This document shows positions 1 through 8,702 of a DNA stretch of 48,844 nt, one piece after another (the stretch's first letter is position 1; each line of letters opens with the position of its first letter). A program made the translations under genes and the position numbers. The notes under the pieces were generated by a model. The model was not told the origin of the DNA. It saw nothing but the letters and a program-made list of their open reading frames with translations, and did no database searches. Source of the stretch: CAYTSA01 sp964440345. GTDB taxonomy: Bacteria; Desulfobacterota; Desulfovibrionia; Desulfovibrionales; Desulfovibrionaceae. The stretch is taken from contig CAYTSA010000019.1 of the NCBI GenBank assembly GCA_964440345.1, positions 1 through 48,844 on the forward strand. The letters are read 5' to 3'.

Positions 1-406
1 TGCTGCATGAAGCGGGCGGGCGCACGCCATCGTATTGGGCGCTGTGACGTTTCAGTGGACATTGATTTGACTCAGGCAGAGACAGTCTTGGCAGCCCCTG
101 CCATCGACCTCCAGCCCTCTTCCCTGCTGGAGCTGCTCATATCCTTTGAAGCGGCGTTTCGAGAGGTTCCCGTCCATAAACCAGGGAGCGTTCGCTTTGC
201 ATAAAGTGATGCTCTCACAACGCCGCAGCAGCGTAACAACTGCCAAAAAACGCAAGGACCTGATGCAGGCCAGGCAGTTGCTCCAGTTGTTAGCGGAGAG
301 CCTCTTTCCAGGCTGCGCTCAGCGCCTTGGACGGAGGGAAAACCGTTGAAGCAATACGGCGGTCGGTTGCAGGAGAGTGATTCTGTGCACGATGCGGCGC
401 AGAGCG
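1..406. other. Left-edge region without a confident gene; contains alternative inverted repeats
   Basis: I see no protein family in any frame; the open frames are under 70 residues and none has a convincing ribosome binding site. The stretch contains competing inverted repeats: TAACAACTG at 234-242 can pair with CAGTTGTTA at 284-292 (9 bp), while the overlapping CAACTGCC at 237-244 can pair with GGCAGTTG at 273-280 (8 bp). That arrangement allows two mutually exclusive hairpins and could belong to a structured RNA or an untranslated region, but nothing identifies a known RNA family. Confidence 0.3.
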
Positions 407-1642
407 CTACTCCTCAATGGGCAAAATCACCAGCCCGTCCAGGCCAAAAGCTTCCTCCAGCCCTTCTTTGAAGCTGACCGCTTCCGGCATATTGTCAAAG
501 CTGCCAATGAGAACCCGCAGCCAGACGCCCTTTTCGCCCAAATCAACCTCGACGATACGTGAGCCCAACCCCTTGTCTCTGAGTTCTTTCCGCCGTGCTT
601 CAGCAATGGCCCGGCTCTTGTAGGAACTGTCCAACAGGGCGTAGGGGCCTGTGGTGTGGGTCACGGGCTCCGGCTTGTGCGTGTCTGCCGGCGTCGCCGG
701 CGTTTCAGGCTGTGTAGGCAATTCTGGCGCATCCGCAGAAGCAGGCGCATTTTCAGGGATATCTTTACCGCCGCCCAAGACTGAGGGGTCCACCACCTCT
801 ACCAGCACCTCGCCGTCCAATGGCTGCATTGCCTGGGGTTGCGGCTCAGAGGACTGCGAATCTGAGTCTTGCTCCCACATGGCGTTTAGTTTGTTGTACA
901 ATTGCTGGTGTTCCGGTTCTTCGGCGCTGGCCTGGTTCTCTGCGGTTTCTGGCGCTGGGGCCGGCTTGGGGGCGGTTTTTTGCGGCGGGACTTCGGGCTT
1001 TTCCGGCGCTGGCGGCAGGGAAGAATCCTCGGCTCCTGCGTTCTTCTTCTTTTCGCGGACCAGCCGGATGTCCTCGGCCGTGTTGTAAGCGTCCAGCATG
1101 GTGGCGTTGGCCAGGGTAAAATCCTCAGCTGAAGCTTCCAAAGCCATGCGGTTGTATGCTTGCGCTGCGGAGTATTCCCGGCGGCCGCGGTGAATGGCGC
1201 TCATATAGGCGTAGGGCGGCCAGTGGGCTGGAAACAGCTCTGCTGTTCGCTGCAAATACTCCATTGCGGCGTCCCACTTGCCCAGGTGAAAGGCGGCAAG
1301 GCCGGCGCCTTCATAAGCCAGGGCCAGGTCCGGGTCGTGCTCAATACTTTTTTCGAATGACTGGAGAGCCTGGCTCCATTTGCGTTGCGCCAGCAGAGCA
1401 AAGCCCATGCGGTAAGCCACAGAGGCCGGGTCCGCCCCTGCAGCTTCAGCTTGCCGGTAATACTCCAGGGCCTGTTGCATGCGCCCGGCGTAATAGCTTG
1501 CGTCGCCGGCCTGCTCCTGGCCTGTCAGGGCAGGCGGCGGGCCGAACCGGGGTCCTTCTGCTTCTTTGCTGGCGCATCCGGCGCACAGGACAACGAAGCC
1601 CAGCAAACAAGCCGCCACAAGCAGCAACGCTATTTTTGGCAT
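407..1642 (-). CDS. TPR and SPOR-domain lipoprotein
   Basis: Predicted envelope lipoprotein of 411 residues. Residues 1-23 form a hydrophobic export signal ending in a plausible lipobox (CAGC, Cys23). Residues about 45-175 are tetratricopeptide-like helices, about 208-330 are a Pro/Glu/Ala-rich linker, and the last 75 residues match a SPOR fold (YALLDSSYKSRAIAEARRK near its start), a family that binds denuded septal peptidoglycan. I chose the ATG at 1642 because it immediately precedes the signal sequence; the frame stays open further upstream but would bury the signal. It overlaps the end of fur by 13 bases, so the two are probably cotranscribed. A role in division-site or cell-wall organisation is inferred from the domains only. 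Confidence 0.75.
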   Translation of the reverse strand: MPKIALLLVAACLLGFVVLCAGCASKEAEGPRFGPPPALTGQEQAGDASYYAGRMQQALEYYRQAEAAGADPASVAYRMGFALLAQRKWSQALQSFEKSIEHDPDLALAYEGAGLAAFHLGKWDAAMEYLQRTAELFPAHWPPYAYMSAIHRGRREYSAAQAYNRMALEASAEDFTLANATMLDAYNTAEDIRLVREKKKNAGAEDSSLPPAPEKPEVPPQKTAPKPAPAPETAENQASAEEPEHQQLYNKLNAMWEQDSDSQSSEPQPQAMQPLDGEVLVEVVDPSVLGGGKDIPENAPASADAPELPTQPETPATPADTHKPEPVTHTTGPYALLDSSYKSRAIAEARRKELRDKGLGSRIVEVDLGEKGVWLRVLIGSFDNMPEAVSFKEGLEEAFGLDGLVILPIEE

Positions 1643-2064
1643 TGAGGGCAAATTCCGTACAAGCACATACGGTGGCCGGTCAGGGTCCATCCTTCGCGTT
1701 GTGCGATTTGTTCCTGCAGCTCTTCTATTCGCTCGTCTACCACGCCAAGCGCTTTGCCGCACTGTTCGCACACAAGATGATCGTGGTGCTCATGCCCGTA
1801 AATCACCTCGTAACGCGCCACGCCGTCGCCAAAATGCACTTCCCGGGCCAAGCCAGACTCAGCCAGCAGCTTCAGCGTGCGGTATACTGTTGCTTGCCCG
1901 ACAGAAGGGTCGTGCTTGGCGACGGCGGCGTAGAGGTCTTCTGAACTCAGATGGCCGTGGCTAGCCAGGAAAACGTCAAGAATCAAACGACGCTGGCTGG
2001 TCATTTTTAGGCTGTGTTGAGCCAGATATGCTGAAAAGACAGTTTTCGATTCTTGTGATGGCAT
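1630..2064 (-). CDS. fur: Fur-family metal-responsive transcriptional regulator
   Basis: A 144-residue Fur/PerR/Zur-family repressor. The N-terminal winged helix carries the typical recognition region GQATVYRTLKLLAESG (56-71). The metal-binding hinge follows as HEHHDHLVCEQCG (91-103), with Cys99/Cys102 and Cys139/Cys142 forming the structural zinc pairs. Length is normal for the family. Sequence alone does not separate Fur from PerR or Zur. It begins at an ATG and shares its 3' end with the SPOR lipoprotein gene, suggesting one transcript. Confidence 0.9.
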   Translation of the reverse strand: MPSQESKTVFSAYLAQHSLKMTSQRRLILDVFLASHGHLSSEDLYAAVAKHDPSVGQATVYRTLKLLAESGLAREVHFGDGVARYEVIYGHEHHDHLVCEQCGKALGVVDERIEELQEQIAQREGWTLTGHRMCLYGICPQCQK

Positions 2065-2089
2065 GGGGCTACTCGTTTAGAGACGCCCA

Positions 2090-2118
2090 ACAGTACACGG
2101 TTTCTTTGCTAAATTCAA
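2090..2118 (-). promoter_or_regulatory. Candidate sigma-70 promoter of fur
   Basis: On the minus strand TTGAAT (2113-2118) is followed after 17 bases by TACTGT (2090-2095), 26 bases before the fur start codon. The -35 is good and the -10 is weak. Confidence 0.3.
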
Positions 2119-2126
2119 CGCCCAAA

Positions 2127-2143
2127 GACGGCCCGGGACCGTC
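2127..2143 (-). terminator. Hairpin at the end of the small membrane ORF
   Basis: GACGG-TCCCGGG-CCGTC forms a 5-bp GC stem overlapping the stop codon of the 33-residue ORF and is followed by only three T residues, so termination would be weak. Confidence 0.3.
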
Positions 2144-2243
2144 AGAACGGAGAAACAACGTCGGATAGCGAAAGAATAAGAGCATAATGCACGGCGCAGC
2201 TGATGAACACGGCGTAGTAAATGTATTCCCATTTAAGCGGCAT
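2142..2243 (-). CDS. Candidate 33-residue small membrane protein
   Basis: An ATG at 2243 is preceded by AAAGGAGGGAGCC, one of the strongest Shine-Dalgarno sequences in the window. It opens a frame reading MPLKWEYIYYAVFISCAVHY and ending after ALILSLSDVVSPF. Residues about 8-27 are hydrophobic enough for a single membrane span. It lies upstream of fur in the same direction. I do not recognise the family. Support comes only from the ribosome binding site and the hydrophobic composition; the frame is too short for codon statistics. Confidence 0.45.
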   Translation of the reverse strand: MPLKWEYIYYAVFISCAVHYALILSLSDVVSPF

Positions 2244-2497
2244 GGCTCCCTCCTTTGGCGTTTGAAGTTTCTTGATGCAGGCCTATTGCAGCGCTGGGCA
2301 ACACAATCCACTATATACCCTGCAGCTGGCAACATCGTGTGACGTCTATGTGAACACAAACTGTCATTTTGGGCGCAGTTTTGTGGCAATGTCCCAGAGC
2401 TTGCCATGCGCGCCGCTTTCTGACATCTAAACGTAGCCGGCTTTTTTCGCATATTTCCCAGGCGCGGCCACGCCGCGCCTGTGCAAGGAGAAACACC

Positions 2498-4414
2498 ATG
2501 GGCCGTTCGCTGACGCATAAAATACTTGAAGACCACTTGATACACGGCGAGTTGACGCCAGGCCGGGAGATCAGCCTGCGCATCGACCAGACCCTGACCC
2601 AGGACGCCACCGGCACCATAGCCTGGCTGCAATTCGAGGCCATGGGCGTGGACACGGTGCAGACCGAGCTCTCGGTCAGCTACGTGGACCACAACACCCT
2701 GCAGATGGGCTTTCGCAACCCGGACGATCACCGGTTTCTGCGCACCGTGGCCGCCCGCTATGGCGCCGTGTTCTCGCCTCCGGGCACAGGCATCTGCCAC
2801 CAGCTGCACCTGGAAAACTTCGCCAAGCCGGGCAAGACCCTCATCGGCTCGGACAGCCACACCCCTACAGCCGGCGGCCTGGGCTCCCTGGCCATGGGCG
2901 CAGGCGGCCTGTCCGTAGCCCTGGCCATGGCCGGCAAGCCATACGCCATCCCTTGCCCAAAAGTCACCGCCGTGCGGCTCATGGGCCGGCTCGCCGGCTG
3001 GGCTTCAGCCAAGGACGTCATCATCTGGCTGCTGGGCGAGCTCTCGATCAAGGGCGGCGTGGGCCGGATCATGGAATACACCGGGCCGGGCGTGGAAAGC
3101 CTCAGCGTGCCTGAACGCGCCGTCATCACCAACATGGGCGCAGAACTGGGCGCCACCACGTCCATCTTTCCTTCTGACGAGCAGACCCGGCGTTTTTTGA
3201 CCTCCATGGGCCGCCAGGAAGACTATGTGGAGCTGGGGCCGGATCCGGATGCAGAATACGACGAGGAAATCAGCCTGGACCTTTCGGCCATGGAGCCGCT
3301 GGCCTCGGCGCCGCACATGCCAGACAAGCGCGTGCGCATCGCCGAACTGGACGGGCTCCATGTGGACCAGGCCGCTATCGGCTCCTGCACCAATTCTTCC
3401 TACGCCGATCTGAAAACTGTGGCCCAGCTGTTTCAAGGCAAACGCGTGGCCCAGGACACGGACACCATGATATCCCCGGGCTCCAAGCAGGTGATCAAGA
3501 TGCTGGCCCAGGAAAACCTGCTCGAACCCCTGCTCGACGCCGGAGCCCGCATTCTGGAGGCGGCCTGCGGCCCGTGCATCGGCATGGGAGGCTCGCCGGT
3601 CACCGCCGGGGTCAGCGTGCGCACCTACAACCGCAATTTCGAAGGCCGCAGCGCCACCAAGGACGCCCAGGTCTACCTGGCCAGTCCGGTGACTGCAGCC
3701 ATGGCCGCCCTGAACGGCAAATTCACAGACCCGGCAACCTGGGGCGCTGCGCCCGAAAAGCCGGAATTGCCAGCTCTAGCCCCGGACATCCGTCAGCTGT
3801 TCATCTACCCGCCGGAAGACAGAACAAGCGTACAGGTGTTGCGCGGGCCGAACATCGTGCCCCTGCCTCCCTTTGAACCGCTCCCGGAAACCCTGGAACT
3901 GACCGTGGCCATCAAGGTGGGCGACGACATCACCACTGACCACATTCTGCCCGCCGGCGCGGAAATCACCGCCCTGCGATCAAACATCCCGGCCATCAGC
4001 CGGCACATCTTCGGCCGGGTGGACGAAAATTTCGCCGACCGCGCCGAGGCACTGGACCAGGCTGCAGTGCTGGCTGGGGACAACTACGGCCAGGGCTCCA
4101 GCCGGGAGCACGCCGCCCTGGGGCCGCGTCATTTGGGCGTGCGCGCTGTCATCGCCAAATCCATGGCCCGCATCCACCGGGCGAACCTGGTCAATTTTGG
4201 CGTGCTGCCGCTCATTTTCGCAAACCCGGCCGACTACGCCAAGCTGGAACAAGGCGGGAAGCTGACCATACCCGCGGCGCAGATCACCCCAGGCGGCACA
4301 GTGCAGGCGCGCACGGAAAACGGCGAATCCATCGCCTTGGCCAACGACCTGAGCGAGCAGGAGCTGAAAACCATCCGCGCCGGCGGCCTGCTGAACACAG
4401 TCCGCAAGGGCTGA
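2498..4414 (+). CDS. Aconitate hydratase (638 aa, Aquifex type)
   Basis: Interconverts citrate and isocitrate through a [4Fe-4S] cluster. The sequence has the family signature DSHTPTAGG, the cluster ligand in GSCTNSS (Cys297) and the pair in ACGPCIGMGG (Cys357, Cys360). The C-terminal swivel domain carries DNYGQGSSREHAALGPRHLG. About 640 residues fits the short, Aquifex-type putative aconitase rather than the roughly 890-residue AcnA or AcnB. The ATG at 2498 is chosen for AAGGAG at 2485-2490; the frame is open upstream without a better start. With the isocitrate dehydrogenase at 10196 it suggests a partial oxidative citrate branch supplying 2-oxoglutarate for glutamate. That use is inferred. 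Confidence 0.93.
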   Translation: MGRSLTHKILEDHLIHGELTPGREISLRIDQTLTQDATGTIAWLQFEAMGVDTVQTELSVSYVDHNTLQMGFRNPDDHRFLRTVAARYGAVFSPPGTGICHQLHLENFAKPGKTLIGSDSHTPTAGGLGSLAMGAGGLSVALAMAGKPYAIPCPKVTAVRLMGRLAGWASAKDVIIWLLGELSIKGGVGRIMEYTGPGVESLSVPERAVITNMGAELGATTSIFPSDEQTRRFLTSMGRQEDYVELGPDPDAEYDEEISLDLSAMEPLASAPHMPDKRVRIAELDGLHVDQAAIGSCTNSSYADLKTVAQLFQGKRVAQDTDTMISPGSKQVIKMLAQENLLEPLLDAGARILEAACGPCIGMGGSPVTAGVSVRTYNRNFEGRSATKDAQVYLASPVTAAMAALNGKFTDPATWGAAPEKPELPALAPDIRQLFIYPPEDRTSVQVLRGPNIVPLPPFEPLPETLELTVAIKVGDDITTDHILPAGAEITALRSNIPAISRHIFGRVDENFADRAEALDQAAVLAGDNYGQGSSREHAALGPRHLGVRAVIAKSMARIHRANLVNFGVLPLIFANPADYAKLEQGGKLTIPAAQITPGGTVQARTENGESIALANDLSEQELKTIRAGGLLNTVRKG

Positions 4415-4556
4415 GCGAAAGAGGAAACGCCTCCTCTAGCGCCAGCCTGCTTCTTGCCCTGGCCGGCGCTCTGCCCTGACTGGCGTTTTTCATTGGCGCG
4501 CATAATATGCCCTTGCCTGACAGACTAAGACGACGCATGGATATAAGGTAAACGTT

Positions 4557-6578
4557 ATGATAGACCCACCCTACTTTTCCACAGAGCCGTTCGGCACAGA
4601 CAATTTTTACCGGATGTTAGACGACGCCGTCAGGAACATCCTCTCCCACGAAGATTTCAGGCTATTCAAGGACTGGCTCGTCGCGCACATTGGCGATTAT
4701 GGAACGCCAGGCGACGGCTTCCCGCAGGACCCAGACGGACAACGGGAGCTGGCCATGCAGCTGGTGCGGCCCATTTGGAATACTTGCCCCCTTAGACGCA
4801 ACCGGTTGACCCCGGACCCGGTGGGCCAGTCCAAGCGCAACGAACCCTGTTTTTGCGGCTCTGGTAAAAAGAACAAAAAATGCTGCGGCCAGGTGCGAAA
4901 TGAAAAAATCCTGCCCCAGGAGGATGTATGGATTACCGCAGCCAAACACATTGGACTGGAACCCATGGTGGATATGGTCCGCGCAGGTGAAGCGGAACCT
5001 GAAGCACTGCTGCTGACGGCGAAGAGCCTTGTTCTGTTCGAACAGCCAGACAATGCCTTGGCGCTATTGGAATATTTCTTCAACCCAGAAGCCGTTTCAA
5101 CAGACAACACGGGCGCTGATATTTTGCGCTTGCTCTGCCAGCTCTACAAGGATCATGACGAAAAAGACAGACAACTCGAACTGCTGGAGTATTGGGCTGG
5201 GACCGGGGAACAAACCCCTATGCGGTCTCAAGCTTACGCGATGCTGGCCACTAACTCTATGGAACGGCGGGACTATATGCAGGCCTGGGTGCAGTTCGAG
5301 CAGGCGCTCAAGGACAATCCTGAAAACCTCGAGCTGAGCATGCTTGAGCTAGAGCTGCTCTTGCGCGAGGGCCGATACGAACGGGCCAAGCAGCGCGCAA
5401 TGCATTGGCTGGCGAAGGTCAAAAGCTGCAAGCCGTCTTACACACAATTAATCAACATCTTACAACAAATCGCCAAAGATCCGGAAAAAGTTCACAACCA
5501 GGTAGGCGGCGGAGAGACCTCCGTAGTGAACGTGCTGCCCGACCTTAAACCCTTGGAGGCAGCGGTCAAAGCCCGGCCCCTGTCGCGCTACACCGTAAAA
5601 GCTGTAGACCCGGACACCGCAAATGTTCTGGAAACCGGGTACGGAGGCGCAACCAGCCTGCCCGCCGTGAAAACGGGCCGTTCCAGCAGCGCTTCTCAAT
5701 CCCTGGAAAAAGCGCTGCAAAAGATGCAGGCCGAGGCAAGAGCAAAGCTCAAAAATCAGGGGGGGTGCAACGTCCTTGTTCCGCCGGACCATCTGGCGGA
5801 CGTAGAACGCGAATGGCGCAAAGTCTTTCCCATGGATAAACCCTTTGGAATGTCGCTGGACGTTTTTGACATAGGCGACAGCTGGACCCTGGAAGGCGCC
5901 GCCAGATGGTCGGAATTCTTGCTCCAGCGGCCTGAAGCATTTGACAGCCTGGATATTCTGGACGACATCAGCAACGCACTGAGCAGCCATCCCAAGGAGA
6001 ACCCGGGCTGGCGGGGCGAACCTCTGCACATAGCCGTCCTGCAGCGGGCCCGCAGCATCATTATGCAGGCCGTGGAGCCCGGGACAACCCTTTCCTGGCA
6101 GCTGCACAGCAACCAACCAGCCCTGCGCATGCTTTCTCTGCTCACCTTCATCTTCCGGGACCAGGAAAGCCTGGAAGAGATTGCGGCCATTGAAGACTAC
6201 CTGGCCGTCAACCCCGTGGACGAACACAACAACCGCGGCGCGCTCCTGAACCACTACCTCCAGCAGGACCGGAACCAGGAGGCCTTGGCCCTGGTCGAAA
6301 AGTATCCAGACAGCACCGAACTGACGGAATTCCTTTTTGGCGCGCCGTTGTTGCTTTACCGCCTGGGCAGGAAGGACGAGGCTGCCGAAGCTTTGCGCTC
6401 GGCCAATAAAATTCAACCATACGGGGCCACTTTTCTTGTCAGAAACCACGTCGCCAAGCCCCATGTTAGCGAATTTAGCCTCAGCCTCGAATCGTCCGCC
6501 TGGACATACCGCGAGCAAATGCGCGGCGAGTGGCTGCGCACAGACGGCGCCCTTGAATGGCTGCAGTCTGTCACATAA
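4557..6578 (+). CDS. SEC-C motif and TPR-repeat protein of unknown function
   Basis: A 673-residue soluble protein. A SEC-C zinc-binding motif, PCFCGSGKKNKKCC, sits at residues 97-110 (Cys98, Cys100, Cys109, Cys110); in other proteins this small module is found at the SecA C-terminus and in assorted unknowns. Before it is a helical region, and after it several helical-repeat stretches resemble TPRs (for example residues 160-310 and 540-625). No signal peptide or membrane span is visible. AAGG lies 8 bases before the ATG. It is transcribed alone, between aconitase and the chemoreceptor. The domains suggest protein-protein contacts; no enzymatic function can be assigned. Confidence 0.75.
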   Translation: MIDPPYFSTEPFGTDNFYRMLDDAVRNILSHEDFRLFKDWLVAHIGDYGTPGDGFPQDPDGQRELAMQLVRPIWNTCPLRRNRLTPDPVGQSKRNEPCFCGSGKKNKKCCGQVRNEKILPQEDVWITAAKHIGLEPMVDMVRAGEAEPEALLLTAKSLVLFEQPDNALALLEYFFNPEAVSTDNTGADILRLLCQLYKDHDEKDRQLELLEYWAGTGEQTPMRSQAYAMLATNSMERRDYMQAWVQFEQALKDNPENLELSMLELELLLREGRYERAKQRAMHWLAKVKSCKPSYTQLINILQQIAKDPEKVHNQVGGGETSVVNVLPDLKPLEAAVKARPLSRYTVKAVDPDTANVLETGYGGATSLPAVKTGRSSSASQSLEKALQKMQAEARAKLKNQGGCNVLVPPDHLADVEREWRKVFPMDKPFGMSLDVFDIGDSWTLEGAARWSEFLLQRPEAFDSLDILDDISNALSSHPKENPGWRGEPLHIAVLQRARSIIMQAVEPGTTLSWQLHSNQPALRMLSLLTFIFRDQESLEEIAAIEDYLAVNPVDEHNNRGALLNHYLQQDRNQEALALVEKYPDSTELTEFLFGAPLLLYRLGRKDEAAEALRSANKIQPYGATFLVRNHVAKPHVSEFSLSLESSAWTYREQMRGEWLRTDGALEWLQSVT

Positions 6579-6618
6579 AAAGCCGCAACCATTGGCTGAT
6601 TTGCCAACTCCTCCCAGC

Positions 6619-6645
6619 AAAGCCGGCCCTGCCGGGGACTTTTTC
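6619..6645 (+). terminator. Probable rho-independent terminator of the SEC-C gene
   Basis: CCGGC-CCT-GCCGG stem, flanked by AAG and CTT, followed by a run of five T residues about 40 bases after the stop codon. Confidence 0.45.
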
Positions 6646-6782
6646 TCTGTGTCGCCCGCGTGACAATTACGAGACATCAGCGACGTTGGATTGCTTTTCG
6701 TAATAGAAATAGGCACAGTCTATCTACCTGAAAAAGGCGGCTGTAGCCGTTTGCCGTTGACTGTATAACGCAAGGGGGATGT

Positions 6783-8603
6783 ATGCGCAGCATCAGCATC
6801 CGGTATCGGATCATTCTGCTTATTGTGCTGGCCATACTTTTTGCCTTGGGCGTCAAAGCGGGATATTTTCTGGAGTTGCAACATATCCGCCAGATAGCTT
6901 TGGACCAGACTCAGGAGGCCATGCTGGACGGGCAAGAGGAAAAACTTCAGGTCTCGGTGATCTCCATGGCCCTGAGCCTGGGCGAGTTGATCAAGAACGC
7001 CGGCTCTGATGAAGAAAAAGTGGAGATGATCCGCGCCGCGGTGGACCCCATCCGTTTTGAGGAAGACAAGTCCGGCTACTATTTCGTTTACAGCAACACT
7101 ACCTGTGTAGCTTTGCCGCCAAAAAAGGAACTGCACGGCAAGGACCTGGGCGGCCTGAAAGACCCCAACGGCCTGCAGCTGGTGGTGGAGCTGCGAGACG
7201 CTGCAAAGGCCGGGGGCGGCTTTGTCAACTATATCTGGCCCAAACCCGGCGCCGGCGACCAGCCCAAGCTCTCCTATGCCCGGATGATCCCCGGTACAGA
7301 CATGTGGATAGGCACAGGCGTGTACATCGACAACATCGACGCCCGCAAGGCGACCATCAGCACCGCTATCGGCGAATCCGTGGATGCAGCCATGTGGCGC
7401 ATCGGCGGAGCTTTTCTCGCAGCCTTGTTACTCATAGTCCTGCCCCTGTCCATGGCCATTTTCCGGTCCATAGTCCGGCCACTGAACGCAGCCACCAGCG
7501 CCGCCCAGCAAGTGGCGAACAACCAACTGGACGTAGAAGTGCGGCCAGGAGGATCGGACGAGGTCACCCGGCTGGAAACCGCCCTGCGGACCATGATTCA
7601 CACCCTGCGCGACAATATACGTGAAATCGAAGCACAACGCGCCTCCGCCCAGAGCAAAGCTGAAGCCGCCGAGCAAGCCGCCAGCGAGGCCGAACGGGCC
7701 CGCCAGCAAGCCGAAGCTGCACGCTGCCAGGGCCTCACCGACGCCGCCGACAGACTCGAAACCGTGGTGGACTCCTTGTCAGCGTCATCAGAGGACATTT
7801 CCATCCAGGCCGAGAAGGTCAACCACGGCGCTGACAACCAGCGCAAGCGCATCGCCGAAACCGCTGCAGCCATAGAAGAAATGAACGCCACGGTATCCCA
7901 CGTGGCCCAGAACTCTTCCCACGCCGCAGAGCGGGCGGATTCGTCCAAGAGCAAAGCCCACGAAGGCCGGGATATCGTCTCCAAGTCCGTGCAGGCCATG
8001 GGCCAGCTGGACTCCATAGCCGGCGAACTACGCGCAAGCATGGAGCTTCTAGGCGAAAAAGCTGAAAACATCGGCCAGGTCATGGGCGTGATCAACGACA
8101 TTGCCGACCAGACCAATTTGCTGGCCCTGAACGCAGCCATTGAAGCCGCCCGGGCCGGCGAGGCCGGCCGCGGCTTTGCCGTGGTGGCGGACGAGGTCCG
8201 CAAGCTGGCCGAGAAAACCATGCAGGCCACCAAAGAGGTGAGCGACGCCATATCAGGCATTCAGAGCGTTTCAAAAGCCGGCCTGCAGCATACCGAACGG
8301 GCCGTGTCCGCCATTGACGAAGCATCTGGCATGGCGCAGCAATCAGACGACATGCTCAGCGAAATCCTGGCCATGGCCGAAGAAACCGCCGCCCAGATCA
8401 ACTCCATTGCCTCTGCCTCGGAAGAACAGGCGGCCGCCACCAATGAAATAAGCAGCTCCGTCAGCGACGTGAACCGCATAGCTGAAGAAAACGCCGACGC
8501 CATCCGCCAAACCGCCTCGTCCACCCGGGACATGGCCGAACAGGCCGAGGCTTTGCGCAAGCTGGTGGCGATGCTGAAACAAGAGGGCGGGGCAGTCTGC
8601 TGA
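6783..8603 (+). CDS. Methyl-accepting chemotaxis protein with single Cache sensor
   Basis: Transmembrane chemoreceptor of 606 residues. TM1 spans about residues 9-27. The periplasmic part (about 35-200) matches a single Cache domain, including DKSGYYFVYS and the late MWIGTGVYIDNIDARK segment. TM2 is about 205-226, then a HAMP linker (about 227-280) and a cytoplasmic coiled coil with the conserved hairpin tip DQTNLLALNAAIEAARAGEA near residues 443-462. That tip contacts CheA and CheW. The ligand is unknown; such Cache domains often bind small organic acids. AAGGGGG precedes the ATG closely. No CheR-docking pentapeptide is visible at the C-terminus. Confidence 0.93.
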   Translation: MRSISIRYRIILLIVLAILFALGVKAGYFLELQHIRQIALDQTQEAMLDGQEEKLQVSVISMALSLGELIKNAGSDEEKVEMIRAAVDPIRFEEDKSGYYFVYSNTTCVALPPKKELHGKDLGGLKDPNGLQLVVELRDAAKAGGGFVNYIWPKPGAGDQPKLSYARMIPGTDMWIGTGVYIDNIDARKATISTAIGESVDAAMWRIGGAFLAALLLIVLPLSMAIFRSIVRPLNAATSAAQQVANNQLDVEVRPGGSDEVTRLETALRTMIHTLRDNIREIEAQRASAQSKAEAAEQAASEAERARQQAEAARCQGLTDAADRLETVVDSLSASSEDISIQAEKVNHGADNQRKRIAETAAAIEEMNATVSHVAQNSSHAAERADSSKSKAHEGRDIVSKSVQAMGQLDSIAGELRASMELLGEKAENIGQVMGVINDIADQTNLLALNAAIEAARAGEAGRGFAVVADEVRKLAEKTMQATKEVSDAISGIQSVSKAGLQHTERAVSAIDEASGMAQQSDDMLSEILAMAEETAAQINSIASASEEQAAATNEISSSVSDVNRIAEENADAIRQTASSTRDMAEQAEALRKLVAMLKQEGGAVC

Positions 8604-8667
8604 CCTGAGGCCGACTTCAGAATGGCCATTAAATCAGTCTATTGAGAACACGGAATGAGTAATCCGG

Positions 8668-8702
8668 AAAAAAGACGCCACAATGTGACGGCAGTCTTTA
8701 TT
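8668..8702. terminator. Bidirectional terminator between convergent genes
   Basis: AAAGAC (8671-8676) pairs with GTCTTT (8694-8699), with inner CAC/GTG pairing; A-rich flank on the left and T-rich flank on the right serve both the chemoreceptor and the convergent membrane-protein gene. Confidence 0.55.

Noticed and set aside
2336..2360. TGTGA-N6-TGTGA considered as a Crp/Fnr-type site before aconitase
   Set aside because: The two halves are direct, not inverted, so it does not fit a dimeric regulator.
5460..6716. Long antisense open frame opposite the SEC-C protein
   Set aside because: No ribosome binding site and no recognisable fold; the opposite strand has a clear domain protein.
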